A stretch of DNA of 64,000 nt from Bradyrhizobium jicamae (GCF_001440395.1 NZ_LLXZ01000159.1:1-64000), one strand, 5' to 3'; positions 9,226-17,692 are shown, counted from the first letter of the stretch. The notes: generated by a model from the letters alone, not told the origin. Program-made: numbers and translations.

Positions 9226-10628
9226 GCAATCGACCTTTCTGGCGCGTCAATAAAGCTGTGGCGGCCGGACCTGCAGGCTGGCATCGGTGATCGCCAGGTA
9301 TCGGGCGTCGGCTGGTGATTTTCCTCGCGGTCGGCGATCATTAGATTGGCGATATCGAAGATCAGATCACGCGTACCGCGATAACCGACGGATAGCTGGT
9401 GCCCAGCGCCGATCCGATCGAACATCGGAAATCCCGCGCGATAGAATGGAACGTTTAGCCGTGCGGCGGCCTGGCGGCCATGAGAATGGGTGATCAAAAG
9501 ATCGCATGCGCGCGCCTTTGCGAGTTCCTCCAGATCTTCGAGGTCGCCGATCAGCACCTCATTCGTCTTGACGTGCTCCAGCACTGGCGATTGCGTCGTA
9601 GTCACGGCCGCAGCGATCTGCGCGCCCATCTCGTGCAGCATGCTGGAGACATCGAACAACAGGTCGGGCTCCGCGCCGATCGCGAGCCTCCGGCCGGCGA
9701 TGTGAAAATGCGCATCAAGCATGGCATCGGCGAGCTGGCCTCGCTGCCGCCGGTATTTTAATGGTATCGGGCGTCCGCTGATCTCGTTCAGGAACGCGAT
9801 GAATTGATCGTTGGGGATAAGTCCGCAAAGCCGCTCGAACAGGCGGAATGGCACCCCCGCCTTGGCCTGCATGGTTTCCGCTGCCCGCCGCATCTGCGCA
9901 CCGATGGCAATGGTCCAGCCGGCCCGGCCCATGCTCACGACGTCGTCGACCCCGATGCCGCCGATGGTCGTCGGTGTGAAATCGTCGGGGATATGCCCGT
10001 CCAGCGATCCCGCCAGATCAGGCAGGAAGGATGGCTTAAGGCCGAAATCCTCCAGAATGGTCCTGAGTTCGTCCAGATCACCCGGCGTCAGGTGACATCC
10101 GGGGAGGACATTCACCCGCGCGGGATCGCGCTCAGTCTCGACTGCCGGCGGCTCCACCAGCACCTCGACCAGGCGCGCCACCGTCTTTTCCCAACCATCC
10201 TGGAACGCGTCCTTGAAGTCGGGCGTCGAGACATAGACCAGAGGAAACTTGGCGAGCTGCGGATGCCTGTCGCGGATCAGCTTGATGTAGGCGTCGACAT
10301 CATCGCCATTGGTTTCGGTCACCCCGGTCGAGCAGATCCCGATGATCTCCGGCTTGGCCCGATTGTAGATGTTGAGTATAGATTGCTCGACATTTTCATA
10401 GCCACCGAGCACGGTCGCCACCTCGCTCATCGCAGTGGTCTGCAGCGGTACCGCCTCCTTGAAATGCCGCACGAATAACGTGAGCCCGAATGATGTGCAG
10501 CCTTGCGAGCCGTGCAGAAGCGGCATCGCCCCACGCAGCCCTAGGAAGGCGAATGCTCCGCCGATCGGCTGGCTCATCTTGAGCGGGTTAACCACACAGG
10601 CTTTCTTCGGCGCGGTCACGATGGTCAT
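9222..10628 (-). CDS. nifN: NifN, FeMo-cofactor scaffold beta subunit
   Basis: A 468-residue NifN, the NifK paralogue of the NifEN scaffold on which NifB-co is matured to FeMo-cofactor. Cluster-region motifs are present: NPLKMSQPIGGAFAFLGL with the HGSQGC loop (residues about 15-45), and CSTGVTETNGDDV near residue 112. It starts 9 nt after nifE with AGGACGG upstream, and its stop overlaps nifX. The length is as expected. Confidence 0.95.
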   Translation of the reverse strand: MTIVTAPKKACVVNPLKMSQPIGGAFAFLGLRGAMPLLHGSQGCTSFGLTLFVRHFKEAVPLQTTAMSEVATVLGGYENVEQSILNIYNRAKPEIIGICSTGVTETNGDDVDAYIKLIRDRHPQLAKFPLVYVSTPDFKDAFQDGWEKTVARLVEVLVEPPAVETERDPARVNVLPGCHLTPGDLDELRTILEDFGLKPSFLPDLAGSLDGHIPDDFTPTTIGGIGVDDVVSMGRAGWTIAIGAQMRRAAETMQAKAGVPFRLFERLCGLIPNDQFIAFLNEISGRPIPLKYRRQRGQLADAMLDAHFHIAGRRLAIGAEPDLLFDVSSMLHEMGAQIAAAVTTTQSPVLEHVKTNEVLIGDLEDLEELAKARACDLLITHSHGRQAAARLNVPFYRAGFPMFDRIGAGHQLSVGYRGTRDLIFDIANLMIADREENHQPTPDTWRSPMPACRSGRHSFIDAPERSIA

Positions 10629-10637
10629 GATGCCGTC

Positions 10638-12311
10638 CTATTCCGCGGCCTGCAGCATCGCCGGCGGCGAGGAGACCGGCATGGCCACCAGGATGTCTTC
10701 GATCCGCCTCTTGCAGCAGCCACCGACCGCGTCGGTGTGCCGTCTGACTGCTTCGATGCTGGTCAGACCATGCGAGCGGATCGCATCCTCAATCGTGCCG
10801 AGATTGACTTCCTTGCAGAAACAGATCTTTTTCGCGCGGCGGGTCGTGTCGGCAAGTGCAGGATCGGCAGCGATTTCGGCGGCGAGCGCATCGGTCTGCG
10901 CAATGGCCTTCAGCTGCCGATTATTAGCTGTATCGTCCCACGGCGCCGAGCGGCGGAGTTGCTCCCACATGGGGTTGAACAGCGCCTTGTCGATCTCCTC
11001 GACCAGCTTCACCATCCCGACATAGCCCATGTAGGCGTGATAGCGCTCCTGGTTGATGTCAAGCCAGGGCATCGCCGCCTTGAGCGCGACGAATTGCGAC
11101 TTCCCGCCCGAGAGCATGATGTCCGCTTTCGCGTCCTTCAGCATCTTGTACATTTCGCGCGGCTTCATGTCCTCGATCATGTGGGCGTCCTGGCCCATCC
11201 GCTCCTTGATCCGCTCCTTGTCTTCCTTGGTGGATTTCTTGACGCTGGTGCCGATCAGCTCGAGTCCTGCCTCCTGCAGCGCCGCCACCACGGACCAGGA
11301 TTTGACGCCGCCTGTGATCAGCAACGCCCTCTTGCCCGAAAATCGAGGCTTATAGGGTTCGATCGCGGCCCAGACCCGCGCCTCCTCGCGCGCGATCACC
11401 GCCTCGGTGCGCTCGATCAGATCTTCCGGCGCGCCGCGCTCGACCAAAAGTCGCGCAATCTCGCGCAGTGAATCGCTGGAGTCCTGGATGCCATAGAACG
11501 AGCCTTCGAAGAATGGGATGCCGTACCGCTCCTCCATCTTGCGTGCGACATTGATCATCGCCTTTGAACACACCATCATGGCAGCGCGCGCCCGGTGCGA
11601 CGAGGCGACTTCGCGATATTTGCCATCCCCCGAGATGCAGGAGAGGATGCGGATACCGAGTTCGTCGAACAGCGGCTTGACCTGCCAAAGCTCGCCCGAC
11701 AGGTTGTATTCACCGATCAGGTTGATGTCGTAGGGCGTGGTGTGGTCCGGCTCTTCGGTGCCGATGACGTGCTCAAGCAAGGCTTCGCCGGCAAGCTTGC
11801 TGCCAAGGCTTTTTGGACCTACGAAGCCGGGCGAATTGATCGGAATCACCGGCTTGCCGAATTTCTGAGAAGCCGCCTTGCAGACTGCATTGATGTCGTC
11901 GCCGATCATGGCGGGAACGCAGGTCTGATAGACGAAGATCGCCGTCGGGTTGTATTTCTCCACGATCTCCCTGATTGCGTGGTAAAGTCGCTTCTCGCCG
12001 CCGAACACGATGTCGGTTTCGTTCATGTCGGTGGTGAAGCCCGTACGCCAGATGCTGGCACCAGAGGAGGCTGCACCGCGGTTGTCCCAGGAATTACCCT
12101 CACAGGCGATCGGGCCGTGCACCAGATGGGCTACGTCGGTAAAAGGCTGCAGCGCGATCTTTGCGCCATCGAAGGCGCAGCCGCCCGCGGCGCTGCCCGG
12201 CTGCAACTGCTTGGTGCAGCCCTTCTTGCGCTCGGCCTCCGACTTGTTGGCGTTCTTGGCGCAGCCCGGCTCGTTAAAGACATCCTGAATGGCGGCCGAA
12301 AGCGAACTCAT
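10638..12311 (-). CDS. nifE: NifE, FeMo-cofactor scaffold alpha subunit with Cys-rich tail
   Basis: A 557-residue NifE, partner of NifN in FeMo-cofactor assembly. It has the cysteine-containing N-terminal motif GGCAFDGAKIAL, the HGPIACEGNSW motif, and YQTCVPAMIGDDI. Beyond the usual NifE core, from about residue 494, it carries a tail with Cys at about 497, 499, 532 and 533 (CFCK ... GGCCKRRI), resembling a BFD-type [2Fe-2S] domain. NifE proteins with such a tail are longer than the Azotobacter form. ATG 12311 follows GGGGAGAG closely; a 107-nt gap with a hairpin separates it from nifK. Confidence 0.95.
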   Translation of the reverse strand: MSSLSAAIQDVFNEPGCAKNANKSEAERKKGCTKQLQPGSAAGGCAFDGAKIALQPFTDVAHLVHGPIACEGNSWDNRGAASSGASIWRTGFTTDMNETDIVFGGEKRLYHAIREIVEKYNPTAIFVYQTCVPAMIGDDINAVCKAASQKFGKPVIPINSPGFVGPKSLGSKLAGEALLEHVIGTEEPDHTTPYDINLIGEYNLSGELWQVKPLFDELGIRILSCISGDGKYREVASSHRARAAMMVCSKAMINVARKMEERYGIPFFEGSFYGIQDSSDSLREIARLLVERGAPEDLIERTEAVIAREEARVWAAIEPYKPRFSGKRALLITGGVKSWSVVAALQEAGLELIGTSVKKSTKEDKERIKERMGQDAHMIEDMKPREMYKMLKDAKADIMLSGGKSQFVALKAAMPWLDINQERYHAYMGYVGMVKLVEEIDKALFNPMWEQLRRSAPWDDTANNRQLKAIAQTDALAAEIAADPALADTTRRAKKICFCKEVNLGTIEDAIRSHGLTSIEAVRRHTDAVGGCCKRRIEDILVAMPVSSPPAMLQAAE

Positions 12312-12363
12312 CTCTCTCCCCTTAACCGAGGTTTTCGTACCCAGCTAACCCCTTCGTTCGTCG

Positions 12364-12406
12364 CGCCCCATCGCCGGGCGAGGCTTTCGTCCGCCGGCGA
12401 TGGCGC
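12364..12406 (-). other. Intercistronic hairpin between nifK and nifE
   Basis: CCATCGCCGG (12368-12377) pairs perfectly with CCGGCGATGG (12394-12403), and flanking GCG/CGC bases extend the stem around a short bulge. There is no T tract. The hairpin sits in the 107-nt gap after nifK. A likely role is to stabilise the upstream nifDK message or damp read-through into nifEN, which are needed in smaller amounts. Confidence 0.5.
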
Positions 12407-12418
12407 ATATCGTCGTCA

Positions 12419-13978
12419 TCAACGAATGATGTCGAAGCTGTAGTCGGTCTTGCCGGCAACGTTGGTTTTCTTGTCGATGTCTTCGAAGATCGCATCGAGA
12501 ATCTTCACCAGGATGTTCATGCTGCCTTGGTAGCCCCACACCGGATAGCGGTGATGGTGATGCCGATCGAAAATTGGGAAGCCGATTCGGATCAGCGGCG
12601 TACCAGTGTCGCGCTCCAGATACTTGCCATACGTGTTGCCGATCAGGAAATCGACCGGCTCTGTAAACAGCAACGAGCGCATGTGCCAGAGGTCTCGCCC
12701 CGGATAGGCGTGGCAGTTCTGCCCAAACGACGAGCCCGCAAACAGCGCCCGGAGTTTCGCTTCCCAGGCCTTGTTGCCGTTGGTGGAGAGCACATGGATC
12801 GGTTCGGCGCCAAGTTCGAGCAGGAAGGCAGCTAACCCATAGCAGAGATCTGGATCGCCATAGATCGCGAATTTCTTGCCATGGATATGCGCGTTGGAGT
12901 CAGCCATCGCGTCGATCAGGCGGCCGCGCTCTCGCGCCAGCTTGTCCGGGATATCTTTGCCGCTGATGCGCGACAAGGCCATCAGGAACTCATCCGTTGC
13001 GGACACGCCCACCGGATAGTTGAAAGCCACGACCTCGTGGCCATGATCGGAAATGAACGGCAACGTCTTTTCCGTGCACCACTGCTGCATCGAAATTGTC
13101 GCCTTGGCGTGAACCGCGTTCGCGGCGTCTTCCAGCGTAGTGCCGCCATCATACATCCGGAACTCGCCGTCGGTCGGCGTATCTAACACATCGGAATTGT
13201 CGGCGAGGATGGTATACTGGATGCCCATCAGTTCGAAGATGCGCTTGATCTCGCGGAGATTGCCGACGGTGTAGCCGTCAAAGCCGCCGATGAAGTTAAT
13301 CTTCTCGTTGGGCGTACGCTCAAGTTTCGGCGTTGTTCCGGCCTTGCCGTCCCAGAAATGCTCCAGGATACCCTTGAGCGCATTGTCGTAACCGGTGACG
13401 TGGCTGCCCACAAAGGCTGGCGTATGCGCGAACGGCACATCGAACTCCGCCGGAACCGAGCCTTTTTCCTTGGACGTTTTGATGAAGGCGTTGAGGTCGT
13501 CACCGATGACCTCTGCCATGCAAGTGGTGGAGACCGCGATCATCCTGGGCTTGTACATGTTGTAGCTGTTGGCGAGCCCGTCGATCATGTTGTTCAAGCC
13601 GCCGAATACCGCAGCATCTTCCGTCATCGACGAGGAGACGCAGGAGCTCGGCTCCTTGAAGTGCCGCGACAAATGGCTGCGGTAATAGGCCACGCAGCCC
13701 TGCGAGCCGTGTACGAAAGGCAGCGTGCCCTCGAAGCCAACGGAGGCGAACACTGCGCCGAGCGGCTGGCAGGCCTTGGCCGGGTTCACCGTCAGCGCTT
13801 CCCGCGCGAAGTTCTTCTCGCGATATTCTGGCGTCTTCGCCCATTCGCGGATGCGTTCGACCTCCGCGGGATCGCGGGGGTTCTCGTACATCTTCTTCTT
13901 GTTGTCCAACATCTGCTGGTATTCCGGACCGCGGAACAGCTCGAAGTGATCGAGCACGTGTTCTGCATTCTGCGCCAT
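12419..13978 (-). CDS. nifK: Nitrogenase MoFe protein beta chain
   Basis: A 519-residue NifK, forming the alpha2-beta2 MoFe protein with NifD and supplying half of the P-cluster ligands. The P-cluster cysteines are visible in KACQPLGAVFASVGFEG (near residue 70), HGSQGCVAYYRSH (near 95) and STTCMAEVIGDD (near 153). The C-terminus FDRHHHHRYPVWGYQGSMN is typical. It lies 67 nt after nifD in the same operon, and its length is normal. Confidence 0.97.
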   Translation of the reverse strand: MAQNAEHVLDHFELFRGPEYQQMLDNKKKMYENPRDPAEVERIREWAKTPEYREKNFAREALTVNPAKACQPLGAVFASVGFEGTLPFVHGSQGCVAYYRSHLSRHFKEPSSCVSSSMTEDAAVFGGLNNMIDGLANSYNMYKPRMIAVSTTCMAEVIGDDLNAFIKTSKEKGSVPAEFDVPFAHTPAFVGSHVTGYDNALKGILEHFWDGKAGTTPKLERTPNEKINFIGGFDGYTVGNLREIKRIFELMGIQYTILADNSDVLDTPTDGEFRMYDGGTTLEDAANAVHAKATISMQQWCTEKTLPFISDHGHEVVAFNYPVGVSATDEFLMALSRISGKDIPDKLARERGRLIDAMADSNAHIHGKKFAIYGDPDLCYGLAAFLLELGAEPIHVLSTNGNKAWEAKLRALFAGSSFGQNCHAYPGRDLWHMRSLLFTEPVDFLIGNTYGKYLERDTGTPLIRIGFPIFDRHHHHRYPVWGYQGSMNILVKILDAIFEDIDKKTNVAGKTDYSFDIIR

Positions 13979-14045
13979 GGTGTCCCTTTCGAAAAATCGT
14001 GATCAGTGTGGCTCCGGCCCTCACGCGGAGAGCCGGACAGGCAGG

Positions 14046-15548
14046 TTATTCCGCAGCCAGAAGCTTCGGATTGGCGACGTCCTTCCAGGGCGCCTTGGTC
14101 TTCTTCCAGATCGGTGAGTTGATGGCCATGTCCATGTCGCGCGCGAAGATCGCAAACCCGTCATAGCCGTGATAGGGACCCGAATAGTCCCAGGAGTGCA
14201 TCTGCCGGAACGGCACACCCATCTTCTGGAACACATATTTTTCCTTGATGCCGGAGCCGACCAGGTCGGGCTGCATCTTCTCGACGAAACGCTCGAACTC
14301 GTATCCGGTGACGTCGTCATAGATCAGCGTGCCGTCTTTCACATAATGCTGGGCGGTGCGCTGATAGTCGTCATTGTGGCCGAACTCGTAGCCGGTGCCG
14401 GCGACCTCCATTCCGAGGTCCTCATAAGCGCCGATCACGTGACGCGGACGAAGACCACCGACGAACAGCATCACGGTTTTGCCTTCCAAGCGCGGGCGAT
14501 ATTTTGCGATCACCGCGTCCACCAGTGGCTGATATTTTGCAATCACCCGCTCGGCGCCCTCCTTGATTCTGTCATCGAAATAGCCGGCGATCTTGCGCAG
14601 CGACTCCGCGATCTTTGAGGGCCCGAAGAAGTTATATTCGCACCATGGAATACCGAACTTCTCCTCCATGTGGCGCGAGATGTAGTTCATCGACCGATAG
14701 CAGTGCAGCACGTTGAGCTTCGCCTTCGGCGTTGCCTCAAGCTCGGCCAGCGACCCGTCGCCGGACCACTGGGCGATCACGCGCAGGCCCATTTCTTCGA
14801 GTAGGATGCGGGACGACCAGGCGTCACCGCCGATATTATAGTCGCCGATGATCGCGACGTCGTAGGGCGTCGATTCAAACTTCGACTTGCTCTCGGGCGT
14901 GATCTTGTCGAACACCCAGTCCCGCACAGCGTCGTTCGCGATGTGATGCCCGAGCGACTGCGACACACCACGAAAACCCTCGCAACGGACCGGCACGAAG
15001 GTTTTGCCGCCATATTCCTTCGACTTCACCCTGGACACCGCCTCGATATCGTCGCCGATCAGGCCGATCGGGCATTCCGACTGGATGGTGATGCCGTTGT
15101 TGAGCGGGAACAGCTCCTGGATCTCGTCAATGACCTTGGCGAGCTTCTTGTCGCCGCCGAACACGATATCCTTTTCCTGGAAATCGGAAGTGAACTGCAA
15201 CGTCACGAAAGTATCGATGCCCGTCGTGCCGATGTAATAGTTGCGCCGCGAGCCCCACGAGTACTGGCCACAGCCAACCGGACCGTGGCTGATGTGGATC
15301 ATGTCCTTGATCGGCCCCCAGACCACGCCCTTCGAGCCCGCATAAGCGCAGCCGCGGATCGTCATCACGCCGGGGATGGATTTGAGGTTGGACTTGACGC
15401 CACAATCGGACTTGCCGTCCTCGTGCACGTTGAGGTGTTTGGCGCGCCTCTTCGCGGTCTTCTCGGGATAGACCTTCAGCACTTCCTCGATAAGCTGTTT
15501 ATTGCGGGCCTTGATTTCTGCGACACTCCCCGTCGTGACGAGACTCAT
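14046..15548 (-). CDS. nifD: Nitrogenase MoFe protein alpha chain
   Basis: NifD holds FeMo-cofactor, the site of N2 reduction. ATG 15548 (MSLVTTG) is chosen over the upstream in-frame ATG at 15632 because AAGGA sits 7 nt before it and it gives the usual 500 residues; the longer start also lies upstream of the sigma-54 promoter. P-cluster cysteines appear at about residues 67 (RGCAYAGSKG), 93 (GPVGCGQYSWGS) and 159 (SECPIGLIGDD). The FeMo-co ligands are the Cys in LNVLHCYRSMNYI and the His in RQMHSWDYSGPY. nifH is not adjacent, as is usual in Bradyrhizobium symbiotic clusters. Confidence 0.97.
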   Translation of the reverse strand: MSLVTTGSVAEIKARNKQLIEEVLKVYPEKTAKRRAKHLNVHEDGKSDCGVKSNLKSIPGVMTIRGCAYAGSKGVVWGPIKDMIHISHGPVGCGQYSWGSRRNYYIGTTGIDTFVTLQFTSDFQEKDIVFGGDKKLAKVIDEIQELFPLNNGITIQSECPIGLIGDDIEAVSRVKSKEYGGKTFVPVRCEGFRGVSQSLGHHIANDAVRDWVFDKITPESKSKFESTPYDVAIIGDYNIGGDAWSSRILLEEMGLRVIAQWSGDGSLAELEATPKAKLNVLHCYRSMNYISRHMEEKFGIPWCEYNFFGPSKIAESLRKIAGYFDDRIKEGAERVIAKYQPLVDAVIAKYRPRLEGKTVMLFVGGLRPRHVIGAYEDLGMEVAGTGYEFGHNDDYQRTAQHYVKDGTLIYDDVTGYEFERFVEKMQPDLVGSGIKEKYVFQKMGVPFRQMHSWDYSGPYHGYDGFAIFARDMDMAINSPIWKKTKAPWKDVANPKLLAAE

Positions 15549-15600
15549 GCTGATATCCTTCAAAGGTTTCCTATTTCGAGACGGCTCGGCCAAGAGTTCT

Positions 15601-15615
15601 GCAACGAGCGTGCCA
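15601..15615 (-). promoter_or_regulatory. Sigma-54 (-24/-12) promoter of nifD
   Basis: On the minus strand the sequence reads TGGCAC-GCTCG-TTGC, the RpoN consensus with correct GG-to-GC spacing. It lies about 50 nt upstream of the nifD start at 15548. Confidence 0.9.
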
Positions 15616-15684
15616 GCAGTGCCTGAACGCAAAAATCAGCGCATTTAGAAGTAGATAATGCGTTCGCACGGCGAGCTGGACTGT

Positions 15685-15700
15685 TGTTGCAAACCCGACA
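15685..15700 (-). promoter_or_regulatory. NifA upstream activator sequence 1 of nifD
   Basis: TGT-N10-ACA (TGT 15685-15687, ACA 15698-15700), the consensus NifA-binding element, centred about 80 bp upstream of the -24/-12 promoter. Confidence 0.8.
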
Positions 15701-15733
15701 TCGAAGGGACCTAGAGACGCTCTCGTTTGTTCC

Positions 15734-15749
15734 TGTTTGAAACAAAACA
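15734..15749 (-). promoter_or_regulatory. NifA upstream activator sequence 2 of nifD
   Basis: A second TGT-N10-ACA match (TGT 15734-15736, ACA 15747-15749), 49 bp further upstream. Paired sites at this spacing are usual for strongly expressed nif promoters. Confidence 0.75.
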
Positions 15750-15917
15750 ACGGTGACTAGGCGTGGCTTTGCACCGCGGATTTTCCGTCGCAAAGCCGCG
15801 GAAGGGTGCGGTACGTGGCGAGCCTGCTGCGAAGCAGCACGTACCGGCGCGAATTCAATGCAGGGCTGGCGTCAGCCAAGTCCCGCTCGCCACCACCAAC
15901 CATCGCGAGAGGGCCGG

Positions 15918-16060
15918 TCGGTGCTCACCTTCATCCGCGACGGCGATGCGCACATTGTGCGGGCCTCGCCGCCATCATGATCCTAATGCTATCGGGCCAG
16001 CCAGCTACCGAGATCGTCGCCGCCGACCCGCAGGTGTTGGTCGAGGAGCTCAGCTTGCGC
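15918..16060 (+). pseudogene. SufE fragment
   Basis: Two adjoining frames give a SufE-like core: TFIRDGDAHIVR, then GLAAIMILMLSGQPATEIV and AADPQVLVEELSL. SufE receives sulfur from the SufS cysteine desulfurase for Fe-S cluster assembly. The catalytic-cysteine N-terminal half is not recognisable upstream, the frame breaks inside the match, and the 3' end runs straight into the sufB remnant on the other strand. It is a fossil, not a working gene. Confidence 0.55.
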
Positions 16061-16077
16061 GAGGCCGGCTTTCTTCA

Positions 16078-16546
16078 ATTCCTCATGGAAGGTGGTGACA
16101 ACGGAGATCGGATCGAACCCGGAGCGTCGATGGCGATCATGCGCTGCTCCGACGGTTTTCCGCCTAGCGCCGGTGCGACCCCTTCCAGGATCGCCATCTC
16201 ACGCAGGGGATGCCGAGCTTCTCGTAGGTCTTGAGATTTCCGGATCGATCTCATCGATCGAAGACAACGTCTTCTTGGGCTTCGGCGCCGCGTAGAATAG
16301 ATTTCCAGCTAGTCGATCTTAGTAGTTTACCCCGCCTCTAGTCGGCTCGTTCATGGTCAGCGAGCGGCAGAAGAGCTCCAGACGCCACTTGAGCATCCAC
16401 GCGGGCGCGTTCTTTTTCGCTTAGATGAAGCGGACGGTATCTTCCGAGGACCTCTTCGGAGCCTTGTCGGACTCGACAAACGTCTCGAACCCATAATCGA
16501 CATCGATCCGCCAGACACGGTCGACCGTCTCTTGTACAGCCGGCAT
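16078..16546 (-). pseudogene. SufB N-terminal remnant
   Basis: From ATG 16546 the minus strand reads like the start of SufB, the Fe-S scaffold component: MPAVQETVDRV, then YGFETFVESDKAP, MLKWRLELF and FYAAPKPKKTLSSIDEIDPE, then KTYEKLGIP and finally DPISVVTTFHEELKKAG. In-frame stops and at least two frame changes interrupt it, and only about the first 150 of roughly 490 residues remain. A TGGCACG motif at 16597-16603 with no matching -12 box may be the wreck of its promoter. It suggests that a suf operon once stood beside nif. Confidence 0.65.
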
Positions 16547-16713
16547 TCAATCTGATCTCGCAGGAAACAGAGCTGCGATTTCCGATGAGGGTACTTCGTG
16601 CCAGCTCCCTTATCCTAGCCGCCGCAAGGGGGCGGGCGACCACGCCAATCAGGCACCCGATCAGAAAGCCTGAAGTCTCGATGTTGTCGCGCGTCCAACT
16701 CACGGCCGCCCCT

Positions 16714-16908
16714 CTATGCTGGCACGCAGGTATCGGATATCGGACAGACGGCAGCGCATTGCGGCGTGTCGAAATGCTCATCGCATTCGGTGCACTTCTT
16801 CGGATCGATCATGTACGTGTCGTTCTTGGGCGTGATTGCGGCATTGGGACATTCGAACTCACACGCGCCACACACGGTGCACTGGGAGGCGATAATCTCG
16901 TAAGCCAT
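16714..16908 (-). CDS. 2[4Fe-4S] ferredoxin, NifA-regulated
   Basis: A 64-residue FdxN/FrxA-type ferredoxin starting at MAYEIIAS. The first motif CTVCGACEFECP is at residues 9-20; the second cluster motif is split, CTECDEH then CAAVCP, with the loop insertion typical of nif ferredoxins. ATG 16908 is chosen over the longer in-frame start at 16968 because AAGGA lies 8 nt before it. It carries its own sigma-54 promoter and NifA site, so it should be made with nitrogenase and could feed electrons to NifH or to NifB. Confidence 0.92.
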   Translation of the reverse strand: MAYEIIASQCTVCGACEFECPNAAITPKNDTYMIDPKKCTECDEHFDTPQCAAVCPISDTCVPA

Positions 16909-16952
16909 CACTGCGATTCCTTGAGCAGGCGAACCGGACGGCTTCCTCCCTT

Positions 16953-16967
16953 TCAAGGCGCGTGCCA
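16953..16967 (-). promoter_or_regulatory. Sigma-54 promoter of the ferredoxin gene
   Basis: The minus strand reads TGGCAC-GCGCC-TTGA: a perfect -24 element and a one-base-off -12 element, about 45 nt before ATG 16908. Confidence 0.6.
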
Positions 16968-17032
16968 AAAACGCTGGATACTTGATTTATCTTCAAGTTT
17001 TTTCGTTTTGCGATGTCGTTGGCGCGGCGGCA

Positions 17033-17048
17033 TGTCGTAACTCCGACA
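17033..17048 (-). promoter_or_regulatory. NifA site upstream of the ferredoxin gene
   Basis: TGT-CGTAACTCCG-ACA fits TGT-N10-ACA exactly and lies 66 bp upstream of the -24 element at 16967, a normal distance for NifA activation through DNA looping. Confidence 0.65.
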
Positions 17049-17300
17049 GTCGGCGTCTCAGCGTGAAGCGAAGCCGCTTTTCAGGACGAGTAGACCATCG
17101 GGATTTTTAAAGGAGCAGCGCTCGGCCTTTCGGTTGCCAGTCGGTGCCGGAAGCACAACAAGAACGTCGCTCTCCACAAAGCCAAGTTTGGCAGGATGGG
17201 TTAGCGGGCCGTACGGCCCCGGTGAGAGACCATGACAGTCGGCTTGCCGGCAGGCTGCTGGCTCGTCTGAAATCCGGGTCATCGATCATGCCCGGCACAC
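17049..17300. other. Intergenic, nothing recognised
   Basis: Short open frames exist on the minus strand but none has a ribosome-binding site or a family resemblance that I can support. Confidence 0.3.
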
Positions 17301-17332
17301 AAAAAAGGGCCGCTTGAATGAACAAGCGGCCC
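17301..17332 (-). terminator. Rho-independent terminator
   Basis: GGGCCGCTTG (17307-17316) and CAAGCGGCCC (17323-17332) form a perfect 10-bp stem around a 6-nt loop. On the minus strand the stem is followed by TTTTTT (17301-17306). It should end transcripts coming from the small gene at 17380-17565. Confidence 0.9.
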
Positions 17333-17379
17333 AAGTCTAGGGAGGAAACGCCCAAGGAGGGCAGCGATAGCGCATGGCG

Positions 17380-17565
17380 CTACCGCAACGCAACAATATG
17401 CATTGGCAGTGCACAATGCAAGAGGGTGGCTTCCAAATCGACATCAGAGCACGCCTCTTCCCTAGCTTTGCTCACCACCATTCGGGCATTTTGCCGACCA
17501 AATCCGCGGAGGCTGCATTGAGCAATGCCCTTGGCATTGATTTTTGGAAAAACCAGTTCCTTCAT
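17380..17565 (-). CDS. Small protein of unknown function (61 aa)
   Basis: The open frame reads MKELVFPKINAKGIAQ and ends at 17380, 48 nt before a strong Rho-independent terminator on the same strand. About 110 nt upstream there is a GG-N10-GC sigma-54-like element with a good TTTTGCT -12 box (17676-17692). No classical Shine-Dalgarno is visible immediately before the ATG. The protein is basic in its first half, has three cysteines (residues 17, 39 and 51) and no membrane segment or signal peptide. I do not recognise its family. The promoter-like element plus terminator make a real short transcript likely; the reading frame is less certain. Confidence 0.45.
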   Translation of the reverse strand: MKELVFPKINAKGIAQCSLRGFGRQNARMVVSKAREEACSDVDLEATLLHCALPMHIVALR

Positions 17566-17675
17566 CGCGAAACGGCGCGTGTGAGCGCTGGTTGAAAACC
17601 TACAAACCTATGCGTATTCCACGGTCACGCTACCAATGACACCTCACAAAAGGTGAATCGCGCCCTTGACCGAAA

Positions 17676-17692
17676 AAGCAAAATTCCAGCCG
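17676..17692 (-). promoter_or_regulatory. Possible sigma-54 promoter for the small gene
   Basis: The minus strand reads CGGC-TGGAATT-TTGCT: correct GG-N10-GC spacing and a consensus TTGCT, but the -24 block matches only partly. No TGT-N10-ACA site was found upstream. Confidence 0.35.

Noticed and set aside
15549..15632. 28-residue N-terminal extension of NifD
   Set aside because: It would put the start upstream of the sigma-54 promoter at 15601-15615, and the AAGGA site supports ATG 15548.
16597..16612. Third sigma-54 promoter before the sufB remnant
   Set aside because: TGGCACG is present, but the -12 position reads ACCC rather than TTGC and no NifA site lies upstream.
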